Below are positions 41,113-53,900 of a DNA stretch of 64,000 nt, in pieces. Under the pieces are notes generated by a model. It had not been told where the DNA came from. It ran no database searches and saw nothing but the letters and a program-made list of their open reading frames with translations. Every line of letters starts with the position of its first letter. The first letter of the stretch is position 1. The DNA is from Ophiodon elongatus (Eukaryota > Chordata > Actinopteri > Perciformes > Hexagrammidae), in contig JACSYO010001972.1 in NCBI GenBank assembly GCA_016806645.1, positions 1,514,001-1,578,000 of the forward strand. Direction: 5' to 3'. Both the position numbers and the translations under genes were made by a program.

Positions 41113-44100
41113 GTTTTGATGATGCATAATACCTGCAAATGCACAGTGCCATTAAAATACCCTTATTCCAGCTGCCGTTAGAATACACACTACGCACAGA
41201 AGACTCCTCAGCACTCCCAGCCACACTATATTGTTATTCAGTGCCATATTGCTGTGAGTTAAGCCGTGCTTATGAGGATGCTGAAAGCATGAGTATAAAA
41301 TACATAAACATTAAGTGTTGACAGAAGGAATCCAGACACCTGATGTGGATGTGGCTGAACACGTGTGGTAACATTTCTCACTTCACGTTGCATCTCATTG
41401 AGCATTACGGCGTTTGCAAAACTCTGCAAAGCACACGGATAATGAGGTAAGTCCATAGATTATGGAGAATTGAAACTATGTGGCAGTTACGCCGGTGTTC
41501 TGAAGCAGTCTTGCGGGACGTGACGGCTGGTAACGTGCCATACGGCCAGTTAACTTGTGATTATTTGCGAGGGAATAAATACTGCTCCTCAGGCTACGCT
41601 TTAGCATGCCGTTTGGTCTCACGACTCCTCATTAAATGGCATAATCACATGTAGTTCATGGATTTTATCTGCCTGCAAGGATGGGTCTTGCAACACACTG
41701 CGTGACAATATTGTGAGAGGGTTTGGATAATGATTTGAAGGTGAATTTGGTGCACTCTGCCTTCCTCTGCCTGTATTATCCTTCTGCAGGAAAAGCTCAC
41801 ATTTTGGCTCCCACATAGGTGAAAGGATTACTGCAAAAGGGCCACTTGTACATCACTTACTCACCCTGTGTTGCCTTGAACTCTTGAAGAGATGAATTGA
41901 AGTAAATGGGGGCCGCGTTTAACAGAAGTAAAACTATATTAAAACATCTGTTTACAAACTCTCACACACTTTATGCACTCTAATCCAAGTCTCTTTTTCC
42001 CAATCATATGCTTTCCAAACACATGCATCTTCACTAAAACCCTATTAACAATTTAAACTATTTAAAACACGTCTGCATAAACAGTTATGCTTGCTCAGGT
42101 GCGCTACGTGTCAATGCATGTCAGGACGAGTGGGGCGCCTGCGAAGTGTTTTAAATATCAGGGTTTTAGTCAAGATGCATATGTTCGGGAAGTAGTGAGC
42201 GTACGACTTGATGAATGAGACTTGCATTATATTGCATGAGTTGTGTGAGGGTTTTTAAGGGATGTTTTGATGTAGTTTTGCTTACTTCAATCCATCAGGT
42301 TTTTTTCTTGTTTGTTTTTTTATTCTTCGTTCAACGTGGAAGCTCGCAAGACAAACAAAATTTTCTTCCAGGCTTTTAAGGTAACACTCGCTGATTAAGT
42401 GATACACAAATGATAATTTTGTGGATGAAGTATTCCTTTGAAGAAGTACTTATTAGTCATACAGTATATCACATGTCATTTGCAGTTTTAGCTTAAGTTT
42501 ATTTTCCTTGAAGTGAATCTTGGCATTTCCACTGAAATTGGTGATCGTTATGGATTTCCGTCACGAGAATGAGCTCGGTAGAGAGTAGGACTACTTCAAA
42601 CATGATTTGTTCAAATGGGCTGACTCATTAATTGGTATAATTAATTATAATTCCTGCTGGCTTTCTTATGTCTTCTCTTGAGTTTCTGATGAAGGAAAGG
42701 AAAGGAAAGGAAAGGAAAGGAAAGGAAAGGAAATAAGGAAAGACTATTGCAGAGTCCTTCATTCCAGTTGGAAATAATATAGTGCTTCACAGCTGCTGTT
42801 GTCTCCTAAATACAACAGTCTGTATTGTTCATAATGACCATTTTGTGTTCTGTACTAAATCATCACTCATGTAGGAAATGTTCTTTTCACATTCTCAGGA
42901 GACTGCTTACAACCTGTGTGGGTTTTTGCTTTGTGATTTAAAACCTGGTTATGTTACCTGCACCATGATTCAACAGCACTGTACCATAACTCAATCCATA
43001 ATACATTCTACTGTATACACACGTTCATTTACTCATATTGCTAGTCACATCTATATAGCTCTGGGCAAGAATATTGCTGAAGTCTGTTGCAAAATAAATT
43101 AAACGCCGTGTGCTACATCTAGTATCACATCGGAGGAAGTCTCAAACAGTGTGTAAGATAATGTCTGACTGTTTCTGATTATTGGAGGTTGATCCCAGGT
43201 CAATGTGAGATTTAATCCATTGATCATACTAATTTCCGTTTAAAGGCACAATTTGTAATGCCTGGCCACATACTCCAAACAAATAGGGGGCAGCATTTCA
43301 CCTCTACTATTGGGTTCATACGATCTCATTTTATAGTCATCGCTTATAAAAAATAAGAATATATAATTAACAGCGGGGCAAGAGACAGTGACTCACGCCT
43401 CAAAAGGTACAAGTGGTATTACAAGACAGGACGGGCCGGGGCTAGCTGGTTAGTACGCTCATCTCAGTAGATATCTCTGCAACACAATACAAAGACATCT
43501 TTGACACAACAAAATAAATATATATTCATGTATATATATAAGTAGTTAGATAATACATGGTGTGTGAAGACTGTACCTTTTCCCCATCATTGGACATAAT
43601 ACTTCCTTTTTGTCTTGCATTAATTCCCAACAATATTTATGCTGAAATACATGCAGTGGTCCACGTACATCTTGTGTTCGAATAGTATGAAAGAACCAAA
43701 TAATCTCCTCTGATTTTACCTGATCAAGGTCTGAAAACTGAAATGTTAATAAAGTGTGTTCAAGTGTGCAGAATGTTTTGGTTCTTTTATAATTTAATAT
43801 TATAATGCAAATCTTTGTTTGTGCCCCATTATATTCTCTGCAGTTATGCTGAGGAATACTGAATGTGATATGTTGTAGCTGAGCGGAACATTGGGAAGAT
43901 AGCTACTGTGTCTTCATGGGGAACCATCTCTGTGCTTCATTGCAGGAAGTGATGTCGGTGGAGGAGGAGTGCACTTCCTGTTACTGCCTGATGGACTCGA
44001 CGAGCTGCCACCTGCTTCTGGAGCAGCCGGGCTCGTACGCCCTGGTGGGCGAGCCCCTGACGCAAGCTGCCGTCAAGAGGCTGAAGCTGGCTGTGTTCGG

Positions 44101-47100
44101 GAGCATGGAGGCCGGCTCCATGAGCTACAGCCTGCGGGTGTACTGTGTGGACGACACGCCACACGCCTTTCAGGTGGGGGAAGACGCCAGTTAGGTGGTC
44201 AACTTCTTCTTTTTCCCTTTAGTTTTTCCAACGAGGGTGATTATTTCCAGCAGCACTTTGGTCACAGAGGGTTTTCCACAGTCTCATATATTCATGAAGA
44301 CAATGTTGCCAGTGATAATGTCTTAGGTAGTTCTTTGAGCCAAACCTTTAGGTTATAAATCAACCCAGTATCATGGCAGTATGTGAAATAGTCACAAAAT
44401 GGTAGTGGTTTTTCAAACTGTTCGTGACATTTTTCCAAAACCTAATTACGTGATTTTGTAGCCTAAAGATAACTGTTGGTTTTGTAGCCTAAACATAACT
44501 GTTGGTTTTGTAGCCTAAACATAACTGTACATAATTATTTTAAGGCCAACCATGAAGTTTTTCCTTAACCTAACTAAATGTTAAGTTTAGCTTTTAACGT
44601 AATGTAATGTAACCTATAGATTGCATTTCGTGACTATTTCACAAACTGCTGTGAGACTGTGTTGATAAACTCATAACGAAGCCGGCCATGTTGCATAAGT
44701 TTCTACAGTAGCAAAGAAGGGACAAACTCTACAGACAGCTTGAATTTGGTGATGTTGAAAGCTGTAGGTTCTTCTACATGATTATGTTCCTATATTATTA
44801 AATATGTCAATCACATGTGTAATCTCACCAGTGTCACAAACCCACAATTCAATTCAATTTATTTTGTATAGCCCAAAATCACAAATTACAAATTCTCCTC
44901 AGAGGGCTTTACAATCTGTACACATATGACATCCTCTGTCCCGGGACCTCTCATTGGTTCAGGAAAAACTCGCCAAAAAAAATATTTTAACGGGGAGAAA
45001 AATGGAAGAAACCTTCAGGAGAGCAACAGAGGAGGATCCTCTATCAGGATGGACATAAGTACAATATATGTCATGTGTACAGAATGAACATCATAACAGA
45101 ATGTGATGTTAGAGAATCATCACCTGACTCTTCAATTCCCCTCAGCTCTATACGCAACATTTTAGCTACTTTAAGCTCAATGTTTTAGTTTTATAGCCGG
45201 CAACTTTACTTTTTTGGTTCATTCTCACAGCTCTCATGAACCTTGTTTATGGCTGCAACTAAAGAGACAGATATTTCACTCAGGAGCTGGTAGAGGATGA
45301 AAATGAAACCTAAAAGAGAGTTAATAATGGACGGACGTTAGTCAGGTGGCCAGAGTCCAAATGAATGCTAATGCTGCTTTGTGTCTGCTGGATGTTTAAA
45401 TAGGCAAATGTTCGGTACACCAATTTTATAAAGCGATAATATGTCAGTGTTTGCAGCTTCTAGTCCCACCCCCAGTTTGCCAAATAATGAGAGCATGCAT
45501 TTCACTGAGATGACAGAGAAACACATTTTCTTTAGAAGTTATCCATCTCTTAAATAGAATGCTGAGTGGAATTTGGTTTGTGGTACTCATAGCACTGACA
45601 AAAAAAGATATTTGGAAAATCCAACATGTTCTTCCTAGTTAGTCTGTATTATCCACAATGTACACCGTTAAACAGAGTGAACAGGACATTATTTCTCAAA
45701 AGACATTTTGTTTTTTAATGTCATTTTTCCAAGCTGTGAGCTCCACAAATTAGGTTGCATTCATCTCCATTGTATTTGGGTAGTGACAGAAATCTCAGAC
45801 GCAAATATCTCAGAATCTTAGCAATTAAAAAAAAGAATCTGGATTCTTCTCTTGTGACATCAAGCCATGAAGCATGCCATGATATCATAAGAGATAAGTG
45901 AGAACATTTTGTTTTGTGAACAGGTCATTAAAGTAAGCAATTTGATCTTCATTTATTTGTATTTGAGAGAGAGAGAGAGAGAGAGAGAGCATTTCTTACT
46001 CATTTCCCCAAAAGTCCAAAGTTCAAACGGGCAAATTTAGTAGTCTTTCTGTATAGGATGCACATTATCAATTTTGCCCTTTTCCTACTGCAATAGGAAG
46101 AACATATTGTAGGTCATGGCCTAGATTCAGACTGAACATCTTGTGTGTATGTGGTTTTAGCCGGGGCTGTCAGAGGCAGCGGAGCCCTCAGCGTGTGCTC
46201 TCTACCGGTTAAACCATGTGAGTGATTGCAGATTCATTGCCACTGTGAAACACTAGTGCAGAGCTGATGGTGGGGTCTCTGTCACAGCCTGACAGATTCT
46301 CTCCTAGAGGTTTTAATAGACTGAGACAAAGGCTGCCGTACTGTAACCACCGCCTTTCAAATGTTAACGTTACTGTTTTTGTTTTTTTGACTTGATTATC
46401 CTTCAGCGACCTGTAGGGTAAGCATTGAGATCTCATAAGTGAACACCAATCCTCCCGTCCTCCCCGGAGAGACTAGACTAACAGAAGAGCTGAGCCGAGC
46501 CGAACAGAGCACGGCGAGCCTCGTGACTGACTCTGCCTTCCCGACCGCCTCTCTGTCATGTTGCAGCCGTCAGCGGCAGCTGGCTTTAAAATGCATTCTG
46601 GATTTGGTTTATGAATTTCCAGCCTGCCGAGCAGATGCCAGACTTTTGCGGGTCCCTTGGGCTCCTGTCTGTTAGCACCGCTTCTCTGCTGTGTGTTTTT
46701 CAAGCTTGGGCACAATCGCAGCCTGGGTTCTGGATCAACAGGAAGCCTGATGCAAAACAAACATTTGTGTGAGGGAGACATTTTCTTCAAGGAAGGGTTA
46801 CGATTGATATTTTCTCTGATATTGCACAATACTGCTGTCTCTTTTAAAAGAGTACCCCCTCGACAAGTAAAATGTTCTGGATAATTCAATCAAAATTGAT
46901 GCCCCTTTTGTTATATTTCATCAATTCTTCATCTCCTTTTGAAATTAGCAGAAAAACATTCAGGAAACTAAGGATCCTAAAACAACACCTTTTGATTCAG
47001 TGTGATTTTCTTTGTGTCCTCTGTAACAAGAAATTCAGGAAGAGTCTTGTTAAATAATTCCTCTCCACCAGCAAGTCAATTTCCAAGGTCACAGCATTCA

Positions 47101-50100
47101 GTACTGGAGACTTAATGGATAAAAGCTTCCTACCTGAAAATACCACCCATATTAGTATTCTGCTGGCAGACCTTATCTTCCACCTTAAATGCTACCAGAA
47201 AATACTGTTCACCTTAACCTTTAGCTTTTAGCCTTGGCAAAGGCTGAATTCTAACATCAACAACAACAACAAAAAGATTTTAAAAATAATGAACACAATG
47301 GTCTTCACATTTTGTGTTTCCACTATTCTAATTGTGGATATCTCATTCTTGACATTGCAACATTCACTTAGCTGTAGAACATAATATGCCATGTGTCATA
47401 CAGCCGATCAGGAACAGTCTCCAGAAAGTCATGCAGCCTGGTGCCCTGAAATTTACGTTCCCATACAACAAAACTGCATTGTCAATTTTTTTTTATTATT
47501 ATATATTTATTTCTTTTGACCTATCACAAGTACTTTTCTAATCAAACTCTGCGGAAGTAAGGAGTATATGGTTGGATCGGTCAAACAAATACTTTCACCC
47601 AGCAGACCACCGTTCATGTCCCGTGTGAAACAAAAAGTAAATTATGACTAAATTAAATATTGCATTAAACGTTTAAAATAACTAACATACTCATACTTAA
47701 GCCAAACCTTGTTTTACTAAACCTAACCTAGTAGTCTTTTTGCTTAAATATAACCCTGTTTTGTTGCGTTTTTTTGTATCAATTCACAACGCTAACCACG
47801 TGTATAAAATGGCGACTGTAATGCAGGAGAAAATATGTATGTTTGAATGCAGTTTAGTTGTGTTGGAACGTAGTTTTTAGGAGTCAGGGTTGCAACATGA
47901 TTGCTTCTTTAAAAAGTGTCAACATCATATATCCAAGTTAGTTACCTGCTAAGCAATATGTGGAAACAAGACATACGGCTTTGTCTGGAAGCTCACCTGC
48001 TAACAGTTTTAAAATAAAGCTATATACTACATGGGAAAATATGAATATAAATGACTAGAAAGTACACTGCCAGGACAGAGCCTTAGAGTTGCAATGTGAA
48101 AGGAGCTAGTTTCTGAAAAAAATATTCTCTGCTGTAAATTCCCATTATAAAGTTTTCTTTTATGCTATTTTAAATATTCATCAACATAGAAACACTCCAG
48201 CCTCCTGGATGATACAGTAAGTTCACATGTATGTTTTGGCCATTAGTTGTAATTTTTCCCATTCCACGCCTGAGTGTGTTTTACGTCAGTTTGGCGTGAC
48301 AGATGGCTCTGAATACTATGATACCCTTGTGGCTCAGCAACCAGTCATTGCAATTAAATGCACTGACTAAACTGGGGTTGTGGGTGGAAGTAAACACACT
48401 GCCATTACTGCAGTGGCATAATTTCACTTTTAAACTGCTTTTAACAGGTCTTGATTATAAATACACTTAAAATGACCTGTAACGTAGTCATCAAAACACC
48501 ATTAAAGTAAAAGTGGTAATCTAAAAATACGACACCCAAATTCACAGAATGGATTGCAGCCACTGAAAGCACCATGAATTGCACATCACTTGAAACCGCT
48601 ATGTGCTCCTTCTCAAGGTCCGATTAACAAAAGATATTGTGCTGATTACATTACAGGCCCGTAAAGTTTTGCCCTTTTTTGCATCTGATTGCATTTTTCC
48701 ATGTGGGAAAGTAGAGATGTTGCCTTTGCGCCTAGAACACAGTAGGGAGAACAATGACAGAGAGAAAAAGAACAATGGAATGTTTATTTTGCAAGCTTCG
48801 TCCGACGAGGTTCAGAGTCATTCCTCAAAAGATAAACCGTATTTGGGATTTAATATGTCCTAATCACTGGAAGGTCTTGGTGTGTCACCCCTTACAGATA
48901 TTCTTCAGTTTCCAACAACTGTGAAAATGCTAGTAATTTCACTTTAACTGTGTGTGGCTATTAGCGTTGAACTTTGTGAATCGCACTAATTACCTAATTT
49001 AAATACTTTCAAATAGCACAGGAGCGCCAAGACACTATTTGGTGCTCCTATTTGCCGACCTGTGTTGCCAATTTTTCAATGGAAAGTAGCTAAAGCTGGT
49101 GCAAAATATGCTAGCTGATGCTAGATTCAGGCTGGTTTCAACCAGCATTCGTAGCGATAATAATGAAAATAACACGCTGTAATTTATAGATGCCCCACTA
49201 AATCATTTTGTGTGTTATCCATGTAATCATAATTATAAAGACCGCAAAAGCCGACACAGGGCTGTTCGTTCCCCGTGTAAAACGAAAAGTCAACGTCAAG
49301 ACAATCCTTTCCTCAACCTAACTAAGTAGTTTTATTGCCTGAACATAACTAAGTATTTCAGGATCTATTCCTAAACCTAACTAATTAGATTTGTTGTATA
49401 CCCCTAACTTATTATTTCATGATCTTTTCCTAAAACTAAGTGTTTTTGCTGCCTAAACCCTACTAAGTTGTTTCCTGTGAAGATGAAAGTTTATTTTTTA
49501 AAGATTGTATTCATGTAATAAGCCTAAATTGACACGTGTGGCTGGCTTTCTTAGGAAAAGGCAAAAAGAACAAGGAGTAACTTTTCATAGAATATCAGAC
49601 GCATCATTGTATGAGGATACATTGCTAGATTATGTCACAGAGCAGTTTCTATATTTTTTAAGTCATCATGTAACTGTTATTATTGACTAATTTCCAAAAA
49701 CTTTTTACGAAGACTGTGGAACTGAAGTGTTTAAACAGGCAATATCCAGACCCGGACCTGGAGTGAACACCCTCCAGGGGGCGACTGTGGCTTAGTGGTA
49801 GAGCAGGGTGGTCCTTCAATCAGCGGGGTTCGATCCCCGGCTTGGCTAGGTTATGCTTCCTTGGGCAAGACACTTAACCCCAAATTGCTACCATAGGCTG
49901 TGTGTAATGGGTATGGATGTTAGTTAGAGTCCCGATGGGCAGGTGGCACCTTGCATGGTAGCCCCTGTCATCAGTGTATGAATGGGTGTGAATGGATGAA
50001 TGATGTCATGTCGTGTTAAAGTGCTTTGGAAGACGAAAGCGCGATACAAGTACAGTCCATTTACCATTTATCTTAAACTGTGAATTTTGTGATAACATAA

Positions 50101-50883
50101 ATGAGTCATGTTAAATCATTTACAACAAAGACAAAGGAGGAGGGGTTTCCCAAACCAAGTATGGGGATTGGTCTACAGCTCATTCCTCCCCCACTCAATG
50201 AACACAGTCAGTCCGGAGAGACATTTTAGAAATATTGGCAACTCGCTTCAATAAAGAAAAAGGAGGTCTGCAGAAAAAGTCGCTAGAAGTGTTGTTTTTA
50301 GGTTTTTTTTAAGTCACTAAAGGGCTCTTAAAAGTCCCAACTGGCGAGAAAGTTGCTGAGGTGGCAATCACCTATGCAGAAAATGAACATCACTTTTACT
50401 TTTGGAATCCTAGACTCCCAAAATAACTCTCAAGAACTGGATTTCTCATTCTTGGCTGACATTGCAACACTCCCGTAGCTGTAAAACATCAATCGCTTGT
50501 GTGATGTGCCACACAGCAAATCAGCAACAATCACAATCTCCACAAAACTTCAATCACGGCATCTTGACCGCTTCAAACGAGTTCAAACGAGAGAACGCTA
50601 TCCAAGCTAGCTACGTTGCAACATGCTACCCGGTGAAACCGCCGGAATCCAGCGCTGTCCAACCGCTCAGTGTCGGAACCGTTTTGAACGACAAAGACAG
50701 AGGGGAACGTCATTTTTCAGGTTCCCCTTTCTGTCATTTGTTTTTCATGTGCGTGTCTTCCATCTGCATTTTGCCAACAGTTGATTGTTTTCACACCTAC
50801 AGTGATAACAATATGCAAAACGCCTTAGGCACGCTTTTCTGCAAACACAAGCGGGATAAAAGTACATGCACACACTCAACCAC

Positions 50884-50932
<49 letters not shown>

Positions 50933-53900
50933 TGCATAATCAAGCTGTTGCACGCACAGACACTTATTCAGAATCAATCAGCGTGACCTGGCATTAGTCA
51001 CAGCTCTGTTCCCCATCTTTTCCCTTTTGTGATTGAGATGGCTAAGGATAGACGGGCCAGACACAGAACTATCCCACCGGGACACTGAACAATGATGACA
51101 GATGAATACCTGCAAGCGACAATCAAAGTGCTCTTTCATCATCACAAATTCAATTTGGGAGATGGACGCTTGCCCCCTCCTCCCCACCCTCCCCTACGCA
51201 TGCATTTCCCCAGCATTAAATCCGAGCTTCAATCTGTCACGTTGAGACCACAAATGTGGTGCTAATGTGAACGTGAGTTGTATGATTTGTTCAGCGGAGG
51301 CTTGACGCTGCTTCTTGGCGACCTGTTTTCTGTGTTAATATTTGTGATAAGTCAATTAGTGGATGTGACAGAGGAAAGGATTTGCAACAGGTGTTTGTGC
51401 TGATATGCAAAGGTAGTACAAATGCTCTCACATTCATCTAATTTCTCTTCTTTCCCCTCTCGTTTTTTTGTTTCTTTCTATACTATCTTTCTCTCTTATC
51501 CCTTTTTTCTTTGTGACCCCTTTCCTTCCATTCTCTCCCTTCTTTCTTGTCCTTTCCCTGTTTCTTTCCTTTACCTCTCCCCTCCAGGGAGTGGTGGCCG
51601 CAGAGAAGACCAGAGGGGGTCAGCTCCTCGAGGAGCCAAAGATGTTGCCTTTTCGAGCAAACACCTTCAGCCTCCAGGTGTCCATCCAAGATGTTCCCCA
51701 GTTCCTGTGGAGCATCAAACCCTTTACCACATGTCAGGTAACCATGGCAGCAGCAACAACTGCAGCAAGATATTAAGACTTGTTAGTTAGAGATTCTCCC
51801 TCTGTGTTGTGGGATGTAATTTACTGTAACGTTTATTTGGTACCACTCTCTCTCATGAAGAACAAAATGAAACTCATTTTAACTTTAACTTTCCTCTCCC
51901 AATGCACCGACCCTTTTCAGTATAAACAGGCAGTATAATAGCTCTTATTTGAGCACAAATAGGCACTTATTTCTTTACTTTTTCGACACAATTTTCAGTT
52001 AAATGATCATATATAATTTGATGTAATATTTAAAGTTACTACAAGAAGTTTTGAACTGGAAACAGTTGCAATGTAATACTGATACCTCTGTATGACCTAC
52101 ATAAGCAAACGAGACCATCAGCGAAGAGATTGGCTATTTCTATGTAGTTATTCTTAATGCCTGTGACTGGGTCCGATTCCCCTCGACATCAGATGTCGAT
52201 TTTCAGCATGCAGTCTGCAAGAGCCGATGTGTACATTTTCACAGGCAAAGTTTGGCAGGAAGTAGCACGTTAGCCATTTTAAAGGAAGTATTAGGAGATT
52301 TTTACGTAACCATTTTGGCTTTTTTGCAACCAGTGAACGTAAGTGACCATATTTGGACAGTGAAGCAGTAACGTAGAGTAGCTGTATACGGCTCTGGTAG
52401 GATAGCAACCTGTCAATCACAAGGTAGCCCCACCCTAGAGCATACATCGCTTTATGATCTATTTGACTCTAAAAGGAACCATAATTTACGAAATGAACAT
52501 TAAGAAGGCTTCACTTTTCAGAACTGGAGGTTGCTGCCTGGGTTGGATAAGCACAAAGAAAAAGAAAATAATTGACAGAAGAAAAGAAGCTAAAATGGAA
52601 AGTGATGGAGCACAGGCGAAAAAAAAGAGTCAACAGATGGAGAGAGGAGTTTGAAAGGAATCAAAACAGATCCTAAATTCACCCTTCTCTAAGTCCCGGC
52701 CCTCGTACACAGATGGATCAATCATAGCGTAGCATCGGCCAGCTCCCACCAGGGTCTGACAACTTTCCGGCTCTGCTCCATAGACTCTCACGCAGTCATG
52801 CTATTCATGGTTAAACGTTGTGTAATAGTGATACTCATTACCTAGAGAGGTTGGAAGGAGATATACATTTCTAAGACATAACGGTTCTACATAAAAACCT
52901 GGCCTAACTGGCTTTAGCACTATGTCATACAAAAGACTGTAGGTTTATACACATGCTCCGTTTTCTTTTTAATGGTCGTAACAGTGAACAAAGACCTATC
53001 CAGCTTTACAGAACATTGTCATTGTCTTCTATCTCGATCACCAGATAATGTAGTGGTTCACACTCACACTGTGATCTGTAGCCGTCTTTATATTTTTAAC
53101 CTGTTTTCACTGCTGAAAAATTTTAGTTTTTTTCCAGAAATTTGATAATATTAATTCAGGGAGTGCAGTTAGTGTCAGTGTGGGCTCCATGGTAGCTCTG
53201 ACTGTTTGATTGAGTAGCAGCAGGGTGTGGGGCTTTGCGAAGGTTCAATAGGCACCTCTTCGGCTAGTATGTATTATGTAATAGTTTAATTCATAAAAAT
53301 AAATTGTGTGTGTTGAGACGTGGTTTTCCATCAATGAATAAACAAAATTTACGTTAGAGGCTAAAACAAAGCTATAGCTAATGCTTTGGCTAACGTTAGT
53401 TGTCTGTGGCTAACGTCAGCTGCATTTGTTGAGCAAAGCAAGCAGCGCAAAGCGTTGTGCGTCTGTGATAATGCACATGATGACCAATATGGAGGAGGCA
53501 GCACAGTACTACAGCAGTTTGTATAAAGTTGAGCGGCTAAACCACGGAAATGACTAAACCTATTTATGACCAGGCTTTGTACTTCCAGTTTCTAGAGTGT
53601 AAAAACGGTCGACTTCAACATATTACAGTTATTAATCCTACATAGTCACAAATAGATGCATTAGCTCATCGCCTGCATCCTGCAAAAGGCTGTGTTGAAA
53701 ATGAAATAACAAAATTGTATTAAAAAAAGAAGTTGCATCTTTCTTGCTTCCAATACAATAAACGTGCTCGCCAGATCAAGATCTTTAAGACATGAGCTGG
53801 TGGTACTTGTGCTTGTTTTGACTTGGTTTAGCTGAACTCATTCTAAACTGCAGCTAATCTAATGTGATGCTAAAGGTGCGTTCACACCAAACGCGGCGCG

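Larger units (their letters stand above)
36036..43945. other. unc5d: Intron between ZU5 and UPA exons
   Basis: 7,910 bp. Contents: a minus-strand repeat fragment (37585-37672), a core-family copy (about 40126-40420), a short perfect stem (40821-40844), a long (GA)n tract (41024-41109), a GGAAA microsatellite (42691-42733) and a relative of the 29621 element (43244-43505). Nothing else is named. Confidence 0.7.
44174..51587. other. unc5d: Intron between UPA exons 1 and 2
   Basis: 7,414 bp, repeat-dense. Contents: an inverted-repeat element (44355-44669), a nearly complete dispersed repeat (44848-45095), (GA)n at 45967-45989, copies of a family sharing acattgcaac/tagctgtaaaacat (about 47340-47450 and 50430-50580), two core-family copies (47560-47780, 49255-49470), a SINE (49777-50070), (CA)n at 50889-50922 and the pyrimidine-rich 3' end. 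Confidence 0.7.

Noticed and set aside
49787..49860. Possible tRNA gene
   Set aside because: It has A- and B-box-like sequences but no foldable acceptor stem, and runs directly into a SINE body and tail.
50462..50986. 174-codon open frame
   Set aside because: It begins in a dispersed repeat also seen at 47340-47450 and ends in a CA microsatellite.
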